Below are positions 63,372 through 64,000 of a stretch of 64,000 nucleotides of DNA, piece after piece (position 1 is the first letter of the stretch; each line of letters begins with the position of its first letter). The position numbers and the translations under genes were made by a program. Origin of the DNA: JABMPR01 sp964508765 (GTDB taxonomy: Bacteria; Fidelibacterota; UBA8477; JABMPR01); the NCBI GenBank assembly GCA_964508765.1, contig CAZDVD010000009.1, forward strand, positions 1 through 64,000, given 5' to 3'. The notes below the pieces were generated by a model, which saw only the letters and a program-made list of their open reading frames with translations, was not told the origin of the DNA and searched no databases.

Positions 63372-64000
63372 TTAATTTGTATTGGCATCCGCGATTCCAT
63401 GCGATCTATACCAAGCCCTGATAGAATCGACCAATTCACGTTCAGAATTGGCAGGGACATGTGGTATCGGTGTGGAATTTCGAAAGTAATCACCATATCG
63501 TTTGGTAAAAATACGCTCATCGAGTGAAAGGATAGCTCCAAAATCAGAGGTGCTCCGAATAAGTCGGCCCACCCCCTGCTTATATTTGATGGCTGCTTCT
63601 GGCACGCTATATCCCATAAAATCATTCTCTCCAGCTGCCTTAAGTGCATCACTATTGGCCCGGACAATTGGATCAGATGGTACTGAAAAGGGCAACTTTG
63701 CGATAACCAGCAACTGGAGGGCATCTCCCCGGATGTCTACACCCTGCCAGAAGCTATCGGTGGCCAGAAGGATACTGCCTGGGTGTTTCCTGAACTGATT
63801 GATCAAATCCATTCTGGACACACGACTTGACTGAACAAGTAGGCGTCTGCCAGAACCTTTGATGCGATCTTCCAGTTCTTCCTGCCAGTTCAAGAGCATG
63901 GTGTAGCTTGTAAATAAGATCATGGTACCCACGGGATGGGTTTTCCAGATTTTTTCAAGCAGAAAGAGCACCTCAATGGTATAGTTCTCAGCATTTTGAG
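63372..64000 (-). CDS. DinG-family ATP-dependent helicase, C-terminal part (runs off the window)
   Basis: The frame stays open to the window edge (QNAENYTIEVLFLLEK on the minus strand), so the 5' part is missing. What is visible is the second helicase domain: MILFTSYTML, ATDSFWQGVDIRGDAL, and QGVGRLIRS with the motif VI Arg. DinG/XPD-like helicases unwind DNA and often carry an iron-sulphur cluster, which would be in the missing half. It ends 12 nt before hutH. Confidence 0.88.
   Translation of the reverse strand, partial: QNAENYTIEVLFLLEKIWKTHPVGTMILFTSYTMLLNWQEELEDRIKGSGRRLLVQSSRVSRMDLINQFRKHPGSILLATDSFWQGVDIRGDALQLLVIAKLPFSVPSDPIVRANSDALKAAGENDFMGYSVPEAAIKYKQGVGRLIRSTSDFGAILSLDERIFTKRYGDYFRNSTPIPHVPANSERELVDSIRAWYRSHGIADANTN

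Overview
The window is bacterial chromosome, and almost every gene is on the minus strand. Three features point to the Fibrobacterota-Chlorobiota-Bacteroidota (FCB) superphylum, most plausibly Candidatus Neomarinimicrobiota (Marinimicrobia) or a relative: a C25-type PorU peptidase with a type IX secretion C-terminal domain, a PorV-like barrel directly behind it, and a LolCDE system that implies an outer membrane. The phylum is an inference, because there is no rRNA here. The sequence is a scaffold with four runs of 100 N. Three of them are bounded by exact 55-bp duplications (15028-15082/15183-15237, 28353-28407/28508-28562, 43435-43489/43590-43644). These look like k-mer overlaps between adjoining contigs. 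Deleting 155 bp at each join restores two split genes in frame and one tRNA.

Layout. 1-9.6 kb: leuS, tRNA-Pro, a small export protein, a GT2 glycosyltransferase, clpC and lolD/lolC/lolE. 9.6-18.5 kb: lysS, prfB (with the +1 programmed frameshift), an SLBB protein, porV-like and porU-like genes. 18.5-24.7 kb: a tilS-hpt-ftsH-folP-cdaA operon that starts at a promoter overlapping a terminator. 24.8-33.1 kb: a cytochrome c maturation locus (ccmE, ccmF, a CcmI-like zinc-ribbon protein, an unrecognised membrane protein, ccmA, ccmB, ccmC and a 47-codon ccmD), with a type II (archaeal-like) GAPDH downstream and a CpsB-type phosphatase upstream. 33.1-43.3 kb: a cobalamin-dependent acyl-CoA mutase large subunit, dxs, pdxT/pdxS, ispH, nrnA, gpsA and an acyl-CoA synthetase. 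43.3-45.2 kb: the only plus-strand genes, namely tRNA-Leu, an iodotyrosine-deiodinase-like nitroreductase and an SGNH hydrolase. 45.2-57.0 kb: pyrC, comEC, recX, a GxxExxY nuclease-like cassette, recA, thpR, cinA, pgpA, pgsA, recR, ybaB, dnaX and SRP RNA. 57.2-64 kb: M18 aminopeptidase, a REP-associated tyrosine transposase with palindromes on both sides, dprA, obgE, a lipoprotein, hutH and the 3' part of a DinG-type helicase running off the window.

How the genes work together. The ccm locus has a CcmE with a CxxxY haem-binding motif and no CcmH, which matches the 'System I*' variant known from Desulfovibrio and archaea. It also carries an uncharacterised 386-residue membrane protein between ccmF and ccmA. 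The por genes should serve protein secretion and surface attachment, and the lol genes lipoprotein export. comEC, dprA and recA together suggest natural transformation. dxs and ispH belong to the MEP isoprenoid route, and pdxS/pdxT make pyridoxal phosphate, the cofactor of many enzymes.

Most worth a second look: (i) the GxxExxY gene, which has a full RecB-like D/ExK/QxxxY residue set, is enclosed by inverted 9-nt-periodic repeats and sits between the recA terminator and recX; (ii) the System I* ccm locus with its unknown component; (iii) the lone REP-associated transposase with four oriented palindromes; (iv) the bacterial iodotyrosine-deiodinase homologue; (v) single-residue changes in the signature motifs of CdaA (RHR to RHL) and the acyl-CoA mutase (Arg to His).
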